Shown: positions 7,501 to 14,519 of the stretch, piece after piece | How positions within the stretch are numbered: position 1 is the first letter of the stretch | How the letters are laid out: the number at the start of each line of letters is the position of its first letter | NCBI RefSeq assembly: GCF_000284595.1 | Contig: NC_017671.1 | Coordinates: forward strand, 1,335,001 to 1,399,000 | Source of the DNA: Stenotrophomonas maltophilia D457 | GTDB taxonomy: Bacteria; Pseudomonadota; Gammaproteobacteria; Xanthomonadales; Xanthomonadaceae | DNA length: 64,000 nucleotides | Reading direction: 5' to 3' | Notes under the pieces: generated by a model | What the model saw: only the letters and a program-made list of their open reading frames with translations | The model's database searches: none | Told to the model about the DNA's origin: nothing | Translations under genes and position numbers: made by a program

Positions 7501-9934
7501 CAACGGCGCCATCACCACCAACGACTACACCTACAACCTGCGTGGACTGCCCACGTCCGAGAGCGTGGCCTACGACGGTGGCGAGGCCTGGGCGCTGGGC
7601 TATGGCTACGATGCAAACGGCGCCTTGGCAACCCATGTGCAGCCGTCCGGCCTGACGATCGACTACGGCCCGAATGCGCTGGGGCAGCCGACGCGAGCCG
7701 GAGCCTTCGCCATCAACGTGCGCTATTACGCGAACGGCGGCATGAGCGGCTTCACCTATGGCAACGGCGTCGTGCATCAGATGACGCAGAACGCGCGCGG
7801 CCTGCCTGATCGCAGCACCGACAGTGGTGCAGGTGGCAAGGTCATCGATGACGGCTACGACTACGATGCCAATGGCAATGTGGCGGCCATCAGTGACGGC
7901 CTGCCGGCAGCCCCTGGAAACCGCGACATGCGTTACGACGGCCTGGATCGTCTGACCACGGTGACGGCGGCCAGCTTCGGAAACGCAAGCTATGCGTACA
8001 ACGTTCTGGACAATATCGTCACCGCCAACGTCGGCGCACGACGGCAGTCCTTTGAGTACGACTTCAACAATCGGTTGACGAACGTGCGGGATGTCGGCAG
8101 TGGTGCGACCGTCACCGGGCTTGGCTATGACAGCCAGGGTAACCTGAAGATCCGCAATGGCGTCGTGTTCCGGTTCGACTACGGCAATCGCCTGCGCGAG
8201 GTCGATGGCAAGGAGGCTTATCAGTACGATGCACATGGCCGTCGTACCTTGGCCAGCGCAACCAATGGCAACATTCGTTCCCTCTATGGGCAGGATGGCG
8301 TGCTGCGCTATCAGCACGACCAGCGCCAGGCCAAGGGCTTTGACTACATCCAGCTCAACGGCAGCCTCGTTGCCAAGCGTGCCGTGGATATCGCGCCTGC
8401 AGCATTGGTCGTAACGGTTCCGGGTTACAGCGCGGACGGTGCGTTTGCGGTGCAGTGGACAGCCGTTGCCGGTGCGCAGCGTTACGAGGTGCAGGAGTCG
8501 AGTGGCGGTGACTGGCAGGCTGTCTATCAAGGGCCTGCGCTGAACGTTTCGCTGGCCGGGCGAAGCTCCGGCGTCTATCGCTATCGTGGCCGTGCCTGCA
8601 ATGGCACTGTCTGCGGCGCTTGGGGTGTGGAAGCCTCCATCCAGGTGGAGCTTGCTCCCACCGCTGCGCCGGTGATCACTGCACCGGCGCAAGGTATCAA
8701 CGGAACCTATTCCCTGAGCTGGTCAGCGGTGCAGGGGGCCGCCCGCTTTGTGCTTGAGGAGGCCGTGGGTGGTGGTTGGAATGTGGCCTTTGATGGCTCT
8801 GGCCGAACCTATCAAGTGACCAGCAAGCCTGCAGGCACCTATCGCTATCGGGTCAAAGCATGCAATCCACAGGGCTGCGGCGCCTACTCGGCCGAAGCGG
8901 CGATTACCGCGCTGTATGCCCCATCCGTACCCGCACTGTCGGTACCCGCTGCGAGCTACAACGGCAGCTACGCCGTCTCTGTTTCGAGCGTGGCCCAGGC
9001 CAGCAGCTATCGCATTGAAGAACAGTTCAACGGGGGGGCATGGACTGAGATCAACCGGATCAGTGGGAATCAACTGGTCATTAGTGGACGAATCGCCGGC
9101 AGTTACGCCTATCGTGCCTTTGCATGCAATGACGCCGGGTGCAGCGCGTCAAGCGCCGTAGGCGCGATCGTCGTGACATTGCCACCGGTCCAAGCCACGG
9201 GAATCAATCTCGGCGGTGTGAGCTACAGTTCAACCGTGAGCATGTGGTGGGGCGCAATCCCCGCAGCGACGAGCTACCAGCTGATGGAACAGCTCAATGG
9301 CGGGGGCTTCGGACTCGCCCAGGAAGACGGCGCGACCGCCGTGGCCCGAGGCGGTCGCTGGCCGGGGCAGTGGGACTACCAGGTGCGTGGCTGCAATGTC
9401 GCCGGTTGCGGACCGTGGTCAGCGGTAGCGGGCGTGCGCGTGATTGGTCCTCCGGCGACCCCGGTCCTGCGCGTGCCGGATGGGGTGGGAATCGGCGCGG
9501 CTTACTCGATCTCCCTGCTGGAAGTGGCGGACGCGACGCGCTATGAAATCGACGAAAGTACTGACGGCGCCAACTGGTCGCTGATTGCGGGGGATCGAAC
9601 CGTTTCCCTGAATAAGGGCGGCGGAGGCAACTTCTACTACCGTGGTCGTGCCTGCAATCCCGCAGGCTGCAGCCCCAGTTCTGCTGCTGGCCTGGTTGCG
9701 ATTTCCAGTGCGCCGGCCGTACCTACGGGTGTGAGGATCGTAAAGAGCGGCCCCAACATCTGCTCGGTCATCTGGAATGCGTCGCCGGGTGCCACCTACT
9801 ACAACATGCGTTCAAGCAGCGGCGGCGCGACCTATAGGGCAGAAGGCATCGGCTACGACCTCGATACGCGCTGCCAGGGTGGTTACAAGGTGCGTGCCTG
9901 CAATGCGCAGGCGTGCTCGGCCTGGTCGAACTGA
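4547..9934 (+). CDS. Secreted Rhs/YD-repeat protein (large core component)
   Basis: 1,795 residues. An N-terminal signal peptide (cleavage near TWA|SS, about residue 23) indicates Sec export rather than loading onto a type VI system. The middle has many YD repeats such as YDANGN, YDGLDRLTTV and YDFNNRLTNV, which in Rhs/TcC proteins wrap into a hollow beta-cocoon. The last ~510 residues hold six fibronectin-like repeats. Unusually, the protein stops there: the usual C-terminal core and toxic tip are encoded by the next gene, which starts 8 bases downstream. There is no PAAR or VgrG domain. Export through the outer membrane, or presentation at the surface, is unexplained. Probable role is contact-dependent or secreted antagonism. 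Confidence 0.88.
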   Translation: MRIWQWQALLGAALAMSSGWTWASSPVTPHTEYYKKIKNGEGLAPLTSSLFGDSISPSSGSTEFVVTDIDLPGNNALPVRLQRRLAVQSFKDRQPLGGFGSWDIEVAYMHATFDSIWKWNESGNGATQRCSQTFYPKTRTGVGTFEIWTGVQVRVPDQGEQEMLLIANASNPKPTNGETYRWGTRGNMRLSCLGSTANGYPGEGFLGVDASGNRYFFNVGIERTAGFMELGQGMGSKLVRVLLMASRVEDRHGNWVAYDYSGDKLVGIRGSDGRAISIAYAGDRIASAAANGRTWSYEYNEGSGGMGFARWPALRAVQQPDGARLGYEYSWQDGGFGGLNPEYQSWDGEPKLCTKPTFEQSGFSLIATHPSGTRGQFEFKYLRRTRLGVKSTACADMGGGRYAQRASNAFDLFAITSKTLTGPGLGNLTWTYESGGYDSGLPNSAVSTIVEPDGTRRHSVFGRKLDENEGQLLQEAVRAPDGQIVQVTTNTYMSSDEVQAGPFPDSYGSMTAADDPFAVKIRPLKQSVLSQDGVNFVNTTDQFDAHVRPVVQTESNSLGRSRTLRTTYFDDTGRWILGQVGRSTQSVGGVEIETERTEFDSMARPQRTYAFGVLQQTLGYHADGTLASVADGKGNTIALGSWKRGLPQSVAYPDGSSASLQVDDNGWVRAAVEPNGASRSFDYDGMGRIVLATQAANDSVAWNPSTTQFFQVPGAEIGLEAGHWKRESSTGNARAVTYYDGLWRPVLEESFDAADRGGTLRQTVTRYDSNGRPVFTSYPTRTASDFRSALPGTYTGYDALGRPNRSEQDSELGRLVTTTEQLGGGSVKVTNPRGIATTTDYLMYGKPSQDTPIRILHAEGVVTEIQRDTLGKPLSILRRNYDGSVSVRRQYVYDGAQRLCKSMEPETGATGMGYDAAGNLLWSASGLTLLGPQCESEAAYASPSRADRTYDSMNRLLTLRFSDGQGDQDWNYWPGGKVKRVQTRNNGAITTNDYTYNLRGLPTSESVAYDGGEAWALGYGYDANGALATHVQPSGLTIDYGPNALGQPTRAGAFAINVRYYANGGMSGFTYGNGVVHQMTQNARGLPDRSTDSGAGGKVIDDGYDYDANGNVAAISDGLPAAPGNRDMRYDGLDRLTTVTAASFGNASYAYNVLDNIVTANVGARRQSFEYDFNNRLTNVRDVGSGATVTGLGYDSQGNLKIRNGVVFRFDYGNRLREVDGKEAYQYDAHGRRTLASATNGNIRSLYGQDGVLRYQHDQRQAKGFDYIQLNGSLVAKRAVDIAPAALVVTVPGYSADGAFAVQWTAVAGAQRYEVQESSGGDWQAVYQGPALNVSLAGRSSGVYRYRGRACNGTVCGAWGVEASIQVELAPTAAPVITAPAQGINGTYSLSWSAVQGAARFVLEEAVGGGWNVAFDGSGRTYQVTSKPAGTYRYRVKACNPQGCGAYSAEAAITALYAPSVPALSVPAASYNGSYAVSVSSVAQASSYRIEEQFNGGAWTEINRISGNQLVISGRIAGSYAYRAFACNDAGCSASSAVGAIVVTLPPVQATGINLGGVSYSSTVSMWWGAIPAATSYQLMEQLNGGGFGLAQEDGATAVARGGRWPGQWDYQVRGCNVAGCGPWSAVAGVRVIGPPATPVLRVPDGVGIGAAYSISLLEVADATRYEIDESTDGANWSLIAGDRTVSLNKGGGGNFYYRGRACNPAGCSPSSAAGLVAISSAPAVPTGVRIVKSGPNICSVIWNASPGATYYNMRSSSGGATYRAEGIGYDLDTRCQGGYKVRACNAQACSAWSN
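8400..9934 (+). repeat. Six tandem ~88-residue fibronectin-like repeats in the Rhs core
   Basis: Within the large Rhs protein six units recur about every 264 bases. Each ends in a Y-x-(Y)-R-x-x-A-C-N-x-x-x-C motif: ACNGTVC, ACNPQGC, ACNDAGC, GCNVAGC, ACNPAGC and ACNAQAC. The paired cysteines could form disulfides in the oxidising periplasm or outside the cell. The last two units are also present in the duplicated copy at 11526-11978. Confidence 0.75.
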
Positions 9935-9939
9935 GGTGG
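9482..9939 (+). repeat. Direct repeat, copy A (3' end of large rhs gene)
   Basis: This segment reappears at 11526-11983, a constant offset of 2,044 bases with no indels. From 9517 onward only a handful of substitutions separate the copies, while the first ~30 bases are more diverged. It runs through the stop codon and the GAGGTGG ribosome-binding site of the next gene. It is the homology track for acquiring new tip cassettes. Confidence 0.93.
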
Positions 9940-9941
9940 AT

Positions 9942-10871
9942 ATGAACACACGGAAGACAAAGCAGGTCCCCAAGTGGCTGGCTGCCATCGCCATGGCTGT
10001 GACGACGTTTGTAGGGACTGCAACAGCACAAACGGTCACCTATATCCACACCGATGCCTTGGGCTCGCCGGTGGCCGAGACCGATGCATCCGGCAACGTC
10101 ATCAAACGATTCGCCTATGAGCCCTATGGAGCCGTCGTTGGCGGGGAAGTGGCTGATGGACCGGGCTATACCGGGCATGTGAGCGATGCTGCAACGGGCT
10201 TGAGCTACATGCAGCAGCGGTACATGGACCCAGAGCTGGGTGTGTTTCTAAGCGTTGATCCCGTTACGGCCTATGTTAAGGGTGATATGCGGCATTTTAA
10301 TGCCTACGCATACGCCTACAACAATCCGTATACGTTTAATGATCCTGACGGCCGCTGCGGTGCATGTGATGGATTCAGCGATTCCTATGCAAGCATGTCC
10401 ACTCCCGAAAGGGAGGGTTTGCGATCTGCGATGGTCTCGGCTGTTAGGGCGGTAGTTACGGCATTCAGTGAACTTAACTCACCTGCATCTGGAGGTGGTG
10501 GGAAGGTTGGCGCTGCAGGCGCAGTAATAAAGGAGGCTCAGGCTGGAAGCGCTTTGGTGCGCGCCAAAGAGATCAATGGAGCGCTAAAATCGTTCACGCA
10601 AACCAAGGTAACAACCGCCGTGACTGAGACCAAGGAGGGAGTGCGAGTTGTCACCTCCAGTGAGGGGCGGTTGAGGCCGGCGCAGCGAAATGCTCTAAAG
10701 GATGGGGAGGTTGCTGGAAAGGGAGTCCCTGGCGTTCACGCAGAGGTCAATGGTGTCAATAGTGCAAGAACAATGGGCCTCACTCCAACGAGCGTTTCTC
10801 CGAGCAGGCCTGCGTGTCCTGGATGTCAGTCTGCAATGAAGCAAGAAAACGTAAAAATTATCGATAAGTGA
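9942..10871 (+). CDS. Rhs tip protein 1: Rhs-associated core with deaminase-like C-terminal toxin domain
   Basis: 309 residues, starting at the ATG behind GAGGTGG, which overlaps the previous stop. It has its own signal peptide (about 1-29, ending ATAQ). It then carries the Rhs-associated core: YIHTDALGSPVAETDA, GLSYMQQRYMDPELGVFLS, and NPYTFNDPDG at the usual junction. The variable domain after the junction ends with H266-A-E268 and C292-P-G-C295. This HAE...PCxxC pattern is the zinc site of the bacterial toxin deaminases (families such as XOO_2897 and related nucleic-acid cytidine deaminases). The likely activity is cytidine deamination of nucleic acid in the target cytoplasm. GC content drops after the junction. 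The next gene is the candidate immunity protein. The exact deaminase subfamily is not certain. Confidence 0.78.
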   Translation: MNTRKTKQVPKWLAAIAMAVTTFVGTATAQTVTYIHTDALGSPVAETDASGNVIKRFAYEPYGAVVGGEVADGPGYTGHVSDAATGLSYMQQRYMDPELGVFLSVDPVTAYVKGDMRHFNAYAYAYNNPYTFNDPDGRCGACDGFSDSYASMSTPEREGLRSAMVSAVRAVVTAFSELNSPASGGGGKVGAAGAVIKEAQAGSALVRAKEINGALKSFTQTKVTTAVTETKEGVRVVTSSEGRLRPAQRNALKDGEVAGKGVPGVHAEVNGVNSARTMGLTPTSVSPSRPACPGCQSAMKQENVKIIDK

Positions 10872-10874
10872 AGA

Positions 10875-11489
10875 ATGGAAAACTATCCAGCCACGCCATC
10901 CTTAGCATCGGACTTCCTCCTTCTTTCCAATTGGCAGCGATTGGCATTTATGGCTAGCTGCTGCGAGAGGATGATTCCAAACTATCGCAGATTTAGTGCC
11001 CAGACTTCATTTGGGGATGTAAACATTCTGCGTAACACCCTTGATTCTGTCTGGCTTGAAGTCATTGGGGGGGCGGGGAGTCGCAATCTCGAAAGTCTTT
11101 CCAAAGGCTGCGAGGCACAGGCTCCGGATCCATCCAATTTCAGTTCAATTTATGCGTCTTCCGCGCTGGATGCTGCAGCCGCAATTTCAATAACCGCCTC
11201 AGCCGCAGCTACTCATGCCGAGGTCACGGCCGTGATGGATGTGGTTGAATTGGCTAGAGACTCAGTGGATTTGTTTGTTCAGATTGTTGAAAATCTGGAT
11301 CCAAATGCTCCTGAATTTGAAAATAGAATACTAAGAAGCCTCTTGATGCAGACTGAGCTGAAACGACAGAGGCGTGCCTTGGAAATTCTCAAGTCTACCG
11401 GAAGAGAAAATAAAGTGGCACGGGCTGAAATCGTTAAACGATGGGGGCACGTGGAATTGCCGAGCCTTGCTGCAACCCCTGAATCCTAG
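10875..11489 (+). CDS. DUF416 (YjaG-like) protein, candidate immunity to tip 1
   Basis: 204 residues starting 3 bases after the tip 1 stop, so probably co-translated with it. The N-terminus (NWQRLAFMASCCERMIPNY, then FSAQTSFGD) matches the E. coli YjaG/DUF416 pattern of W-Q-x-x-x-F-M-A-x-x-C-E-R-M-x-P-N-Y. There is no signal peptide or membrane segment, so it is cytosolic. That fits protection against a toxin acting on nucleic acid. AT content is clearly higher than in flanking housekeeping genes, consistent with transfer together with the tip. The immunity role is inferred from position only. Confidence 0.72.
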   Translation: MENYPATPSLASDFLLLSNWQRLAFMASCCERMIPNYRRFSAQTSFGDVNILRNTLDSVWLEVIGGAGSRNLESLSKGCEAQAPDPSNFSSIYASSALDAAAAISITASAAATHAEVTAVMDVVELARDSVDLFVQIVENLDPNAPEFENRILRSLLMQTELKRQRRALEILKSTGRENKVARAEIVKRWGHVELPSLAATPES

Positions 11490-11525
11490 GGTGACTTGAG
11501 CATGCCATTCCATTGATTTATGCAA

Positions 11526-11978
11526 GGGGGTGGAATTGGCGCGGTGTACTCAAACTCTCTGCTGGAAGTGGCGGACGCGACGCGCTATGAAATCGACGAA
11601 AGTACTGACGGCGCCAACTGGTCGCTGATTGCGGGGGATCGAACCGTTTCCCTGAATAAGGGCGGCGGAGGCAACTTCTACTACCGTGGTCGTGCCTGCA
11701 ATCCCGCAGGCTGCAGCCCCAGTTCTGATGCTGGCCTGGTTGCGATTTCCAGTGCGCCGGCAGTACCTACGGGTGTGAGGATCGTAAAGAGCGGCCCCAA
11801 CATCTGCTCGGTCATCTGGAATGCGTCGCCGGGTGCCACCTACTACAACATGCGTTCAAGCAGCGGCGGCGCGACCTATAGGGCAGAAGGCATCGGCTAC
11901 GACCTCGATACGCGCTGCCAGGGTGGTTACAAGGTGCGTGCCTGCAACGCGCAGGCGTGCTCGGCCTGGTCGAACTGA
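11526..11978 (+). pseudogene. Orphan fragment of the Rhs core C-terminus
   Basis: About 150 codons reading LLEVADATRYEIDESTDGAN to ACNAQACSAWSN, nearly identical to the end of the 1,795-residue Rhs protein. It has no signal peptide, no YD repeats and no ribosome-binding site. An ATG at 11520 in frame is probably fortuitous. It is best read as the scar left when a tip cassette was inserted or duplicated by recombination in the shared 3' end. It could serve as donor sequence for switching tips. Confidence 0.8.
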
Positions 11979-11983
11979 GGTGG
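11526..11983 (+). repeat. Direct repeat, copy B (displaced rhs 3' end)
   Basis: Second copy of 9482-9939 at an offset of 2,044 bases, without indels. It carries the last two fibronectin-like units of the Rhs core, the stop codon and the ribosome-binding site that now serves tip 2. Confidence 0.93.
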
Positions 11984-11988
11984 GCGCG

Positions 11989-12957
11989 ATGAACGCAGGA
12001 ATGAAGATGCTGGTGAGTCGAACCGTAGGTGGGGCCGCGCTGATTCTGGGTGGACTGTTCAATCAGGCTGCTGCGGAGACGATTACCTATATCCATACCG
12101 ATGCGTTAGGGTCACCGGTCGCTGAGACTGACGCGGCTGGCAGCGTTATCCGGCGTACCACCTATGAGCCCTATGGCGCCGTGGTTGGTGGGTCCGTTGC
12201 TGATGGGCCTGGCTATGCAGGGCACGTGAGTGATGCTTCGACGGGCTTGAGTTACATGCAGCAGCGGTATATGGATCCAATCCTTGGTGTGTTCCTTAGT
12301 GTGGATCCGGTGTCGCCCCAAAGCGATTCGGTGGGAGCATTCGGACGCTACAGGTATGCCAATTCGAACCCATATCGCTACTTTGATCCCGATGGCCGGC
12401 GAGCATGTGGCAAAGACACTGACTGCCAGTTGGAGCAGGGGGCATACGGTGGTTCTTCTGCAGGTCGAGGAACGATGGGCACGGGGGCAGTGGGAAGCAG
12501 GCAGTCAACTTCGGCGTCACCAAGTTACGGTCGCTCTCCGCAATCGACTGATCCTGCTTGGACGAGAGATCCTGGGCTGAAGCGGCAGATGGAGCGAGCT
12601 TGGCAGGACTCCAACCCCGATGCGCCAACTGTATTGTGGGGGCAACCTGGATCGCTGAAGCGGGAACAAGGAGGGTGGATCGTGGCTCCGAACCTGGTTG
12701 GCGCCCCTCAATTGATTCGTGCTCAACCTGGTACTCGTGCTCAAATGGGGCAGGATGTGCTTTTCAAGCCTTCAGAGTTTCAGTGTGGTTGCCGAGTTAT
12801 AGGATTCTTCCATACTCACCCGAATACTCGGGAAGAGGGTTATCGCCCTGCAGCTAACGGGTATGACTATCAGTTCCTTGAAGAAATGGGAGTGCCTGGG
12901 ATGATTAGAAGTCATGAGGGTTATGAGTTCGTACCTATCATGGAGGGACGCAGATGA
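11989..12957 (+). CDS. Rhs tip protein 2: Rhs-associated core with JAB/DUF4329-like C-terminal domain
   Basis: 322 residues, start ATG behind GAGGTGG. It has a signal peptide (about 1-29, ending AAAE). The Rhs-associated core is nearly the same as in tip 1 (YIHTDALGSPVAETDA, LSYMQQRYMDP) up to NPYRYFDPDGR, after which all similarity ends. The variable part has a Ser/Gly-rich linker and then H275-T-H277-P with D293 downstream, followed by GVPGMIRS and GYEF. HxHP plus a distal Asp is the metal site pattern of JAB/JAMM metallopeptidases and of the DUF4329 domain seen at Rhs C-termini. The H-to-D spacing is a few residues longer than classic JAMM. Peptidase activity is inferred. Its stop overlaps the next gene. 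Confidence 0.75.
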   Translation: MNAGMKMLVSRTVGGAALILGGLFNQAAAETITYIHTDALGSPVAETDAAGSVIRRTTYEPYGAVVGGSVADGPGYAGHVSDASTGLSYMQQRYMDPILGVFLSVDPVSPQSDSVGAFGRYRYANSNPYRYFDPDGRRACGKDTDCQLEQGAYGGSSAGRGTMGTGAVGSRQSTSASPSYGRSPQSTDPAWTRDPGLKRQMERAWQDSNPDAPTVLWGQPGSLKREQGGWIVAPNLVGAPQLIRAQPGTRAQMGQDVLFKPSEFQCGCRVIGFFHTHPNTREEGYRPAANGYDYQFLEEMGVPGMIRSHEGYEFVPIMEGRR

Positions 12958-13280
12958 AACGCTCAGTCATCTTGAAAGTGGGGCTGCTGTTTTCATTGCT
13001 GATGGCAGGCGGCTGTGCAGCGAAGGAGCCCCGAGGTGAGAAGGGGTTGGAAGGGCTAGAAAGATGCGTGACGACAATCGAGACTTACGTCCAAGAGACG
13101 AGGGGATGGAAACGGGAGATGTATCGCATTGCGGAGGAGTCTTCCGGCACCGCAGATATTGGCTTCTCAGTCCAGCACGTCCATGACAGGGTTCTGCTGC
13201 CAGAAGGTGGACTGAAGTCATTTCATGTTGATCTCGACCAGCGATGTTCCAAGGTCATCCGTGAAAGCCACTATCAGTAG
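12954..13280 (+). CDS. Small lipoprotein, candidate periplasmic immunity to tip 2
   Basis: 108 residues, overlapping the tip 2 stop by four bases (ATGA), which implies coupled translation. The N-terminus is a lipoprotein signal with lipobox MAGGC, so the mature protein would be membrane-anchored on the periplasmic side. The rest is short, charged and not recognised. Location and coupling make it the natural immunity partner of tip 2, implying that tip 2 attacks in the periplasm. Low GC matches the tip domain. Function is inferred from context only. Confidence 0.7.
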   Translation: MKRSVILKVGLLFSLLMAGGCAAKEPRGEKGLEGLERCVTTIETYVQETRGWKREMYRIAEESSGTADIGFSVQHVHDRVLLPEGGLKSFHVDLDQRCSKVIRESHYQ

Positions 13281-13365
13281 CTGGTAGCGGCTTGTTGGCC
13301 CATGAAGAGGGTAGATGCGCAGCCATTGACCGCATGTTGCTTGTAGTCCTACAATGTCCAGCTAG

Positions 13366-13441
13366 GCCGGAATAGCTCAGTTGGTAGAGCGGCGCATTCG
13401 TAATGCGTAGGTCGCAGGTTCGACTCCTGTTTCCGGCACCA
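13366..13441 (+). tRNA. tRNA-Thr (anticodon CGT)
   Basis: 76 bases fold into a full cloverleaf: acceptor GCCGGAA/TTCCGGC, D-arm AGCTCAGTTGGTAGAGC, anticodon stem GCGCA/TGCGT with loop TTCGTAA (anticodon CGT at 13399-13401), and T-arm GGTTCGACTCC. The CCA end is encoded. It reads ACG codons. It is the boundary between the Rhs island and core genes. Confidence 0.97.
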
Positions 13442-13450
13442 GTTGTAGTT

Positions 13451-13480
13451 AAAAGCCCCGGCCTTTGGTCGGGGCTTTTT
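13451..13480 (+). terminator. Rho-independent terminator of the tRNA-Thr gene
   Basis: AAAAGCCCC and GGGGCTTTT pair around a short loop and are followed by a T-run. This is a classic intrinsic terminator ten bases after the tRNA. Confidence 0.93.
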
Positions 13481-13534
13481 GTTTGCGCCCGCCGGTTATC
13501 ATAGGATGGTGACCTCACTGAAGGCTGCAAGCCT

Positions 13535-13870
13535 TCAGCAACGTCTCGTCATCCCCGCATCCCGTGCCAGCCACCACGCGAGCTGCCGGAGATAACCACC
13601 CGCTGCTCCCGCCGATGCACCGATCAGCAGGTGTGCGAGCACCCTGATCCCACGCGCGGCCCGCTCCCGCACCCAAGGCAGGACCGCCACCACCTGCGCA
13701 CCCAGCAACAGCATCAGTACGTCCAGGCCCAGCGCATCCACCACCGGCAACAACGGCAGCAGATCCGGATTGCAGGCCAGCACGATCACCAGCGCGGCAC
13801 CCAGCACGGCCATCAGGCGGCGCCCGGCGGGCAGGGTGGTCCAGTGCAGCAGTCGGTTGATCAGGTGCAT
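13535..13870 (-). CDS. Small membrane protein of unknown function
   Basis: 111 residues from the ATG behind AAGGAATGCC. It has two long hydrophobic stretches (LMAVLGAALVIVLA and VDVLMLLLGAQVVAVLPW-like) and a third, weaker one near the C-terminus, so it is probably an inner-membrane protein. No family is recognised. It lies 13 bases downstream of the GyrI-like gene in the same direction and may be co-transcribed. Codon bias is that of the core genome. Confidence 0.6.
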   Translation of the reverse strand: MHLINRLLHWTTLPAGRRLMAVLGAALVIVLACNPDLLPLLPVVDALGLDVLMLLLGAQVVAVLPWVRERAARGIRVLAHLLIGASAGAAGGYLRQLAWWLARDAGMTRRC

Positions 13871-13883
13871 GGCATTCCTTGTG

Positions 13884-14519
13884 TCATGTGCCGGAATCCT
13901 CATCAGGCTTGATCGGCCGCACCGGCTGCCGCAGCACGGTTTTCAACCGCGCCGCGTCGGTCCTGCGCGGGTCGCTCAGGTAGATCTCATGATGGGGGCC
14001 GGCGAAGGTGTAACCCAGTGCGGGCATCACTTCCTCATGCAGATGCGCCAGGACGGGGCCTTCGTCGTCGTAGGCGCCCACGTGCAAGGTCTGCAGGCTG
14101 GGGCCCTCGGCAAGGATTTCATTGCGGAGGCTGGGCGGCGCATCCCCCAGCTTCGCGCGCGCCTTGCTGATCGCGGCCTGCCACTGCGTAGGGCCGATGC
14201 CCTCGGGCGTGCGGATCATTACGGTCCAGGCCCACTCGTCCTTGCGTCGCGCGATGAAGCTGGCCGGGTCCTCGGCGCTCCACAGCGCCTCCAGCGGTGG
14301 CACCACGTAGTCGCGCCCTTCGGCCTTCAGCGCAAACTTCAATGCATAGCTCACCGAATACAGCCACTGCACGGCCTGCAGGTAGGCGGGGGCCGTGTTC
14401 GGGTCGCCGCGACCATCGACCATCACGTAGGGCAGGGGCGGCACATCGACCGGTACGAACCTGCCGGCGGGCGGTTGATAGAGCGCCCGGTTGCGCTTCT
14501 TGAAGTCGATCTTGTCCAT
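13884..14519 (-). CDS. GyrI-like small-molecule-binding domain protein
   Basis: 211 residues, start chosen at the ATG behind a strong AGGAGGAAG site. The sequence MDKIDFKKRNRALYQPP, VPPLPYVMVDGRGDPNT and LYSVSYALKF is typical of stand-alone GyrI-like (SOUL/effector-binding fold, COG4832-type) proteins. These bind hydrophobic ligands, and some act as hydrolases or toxin antagonists. It is cytosolic, with no signal peptide. The ligand is unknown. It is divergent from the cyo operon across a ~355-base intergenic region. Confidence 0.75.
   Translation of the reverse strand: MDKIDFKKRNRALYQPPAGRFVPVDVPPLPYVMVDGRGDPNTAPAYLQAVQWLYSVSYALKFALKAEGRDYVVPPLEALWSAEDPASFIARRKDEWAWTVMIRTPEGIGPTQWQAAISKARAKLGDAPPSLRNEILAEGPSLQTLHVGAYDDEGPVLAHLHEEVMPALGYTFAGPHHEIYLSDPRRTDAARLKTVLRQPVRPIKPDEDSGT

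Noticed and set aside
5867..8692. 941-residue minus-strand open frame opposite rhs
   Set aside because: Antisense shadow of YD repeats; no start context and no recognisable domain.
11520..11978. Independent gene starting at ATG 11520
   Set aside because: It is the duplicated end of the rhs gene, without signal peptide or ribosome-binding site; called a fragment instead.
13255..13530. 91-residue minus-strand frame across the tRNA gene
   Set aside because: It is the well-known spurious protein read antisense through a tRNA (NRSRTCDLRITNAPLYQLSY).
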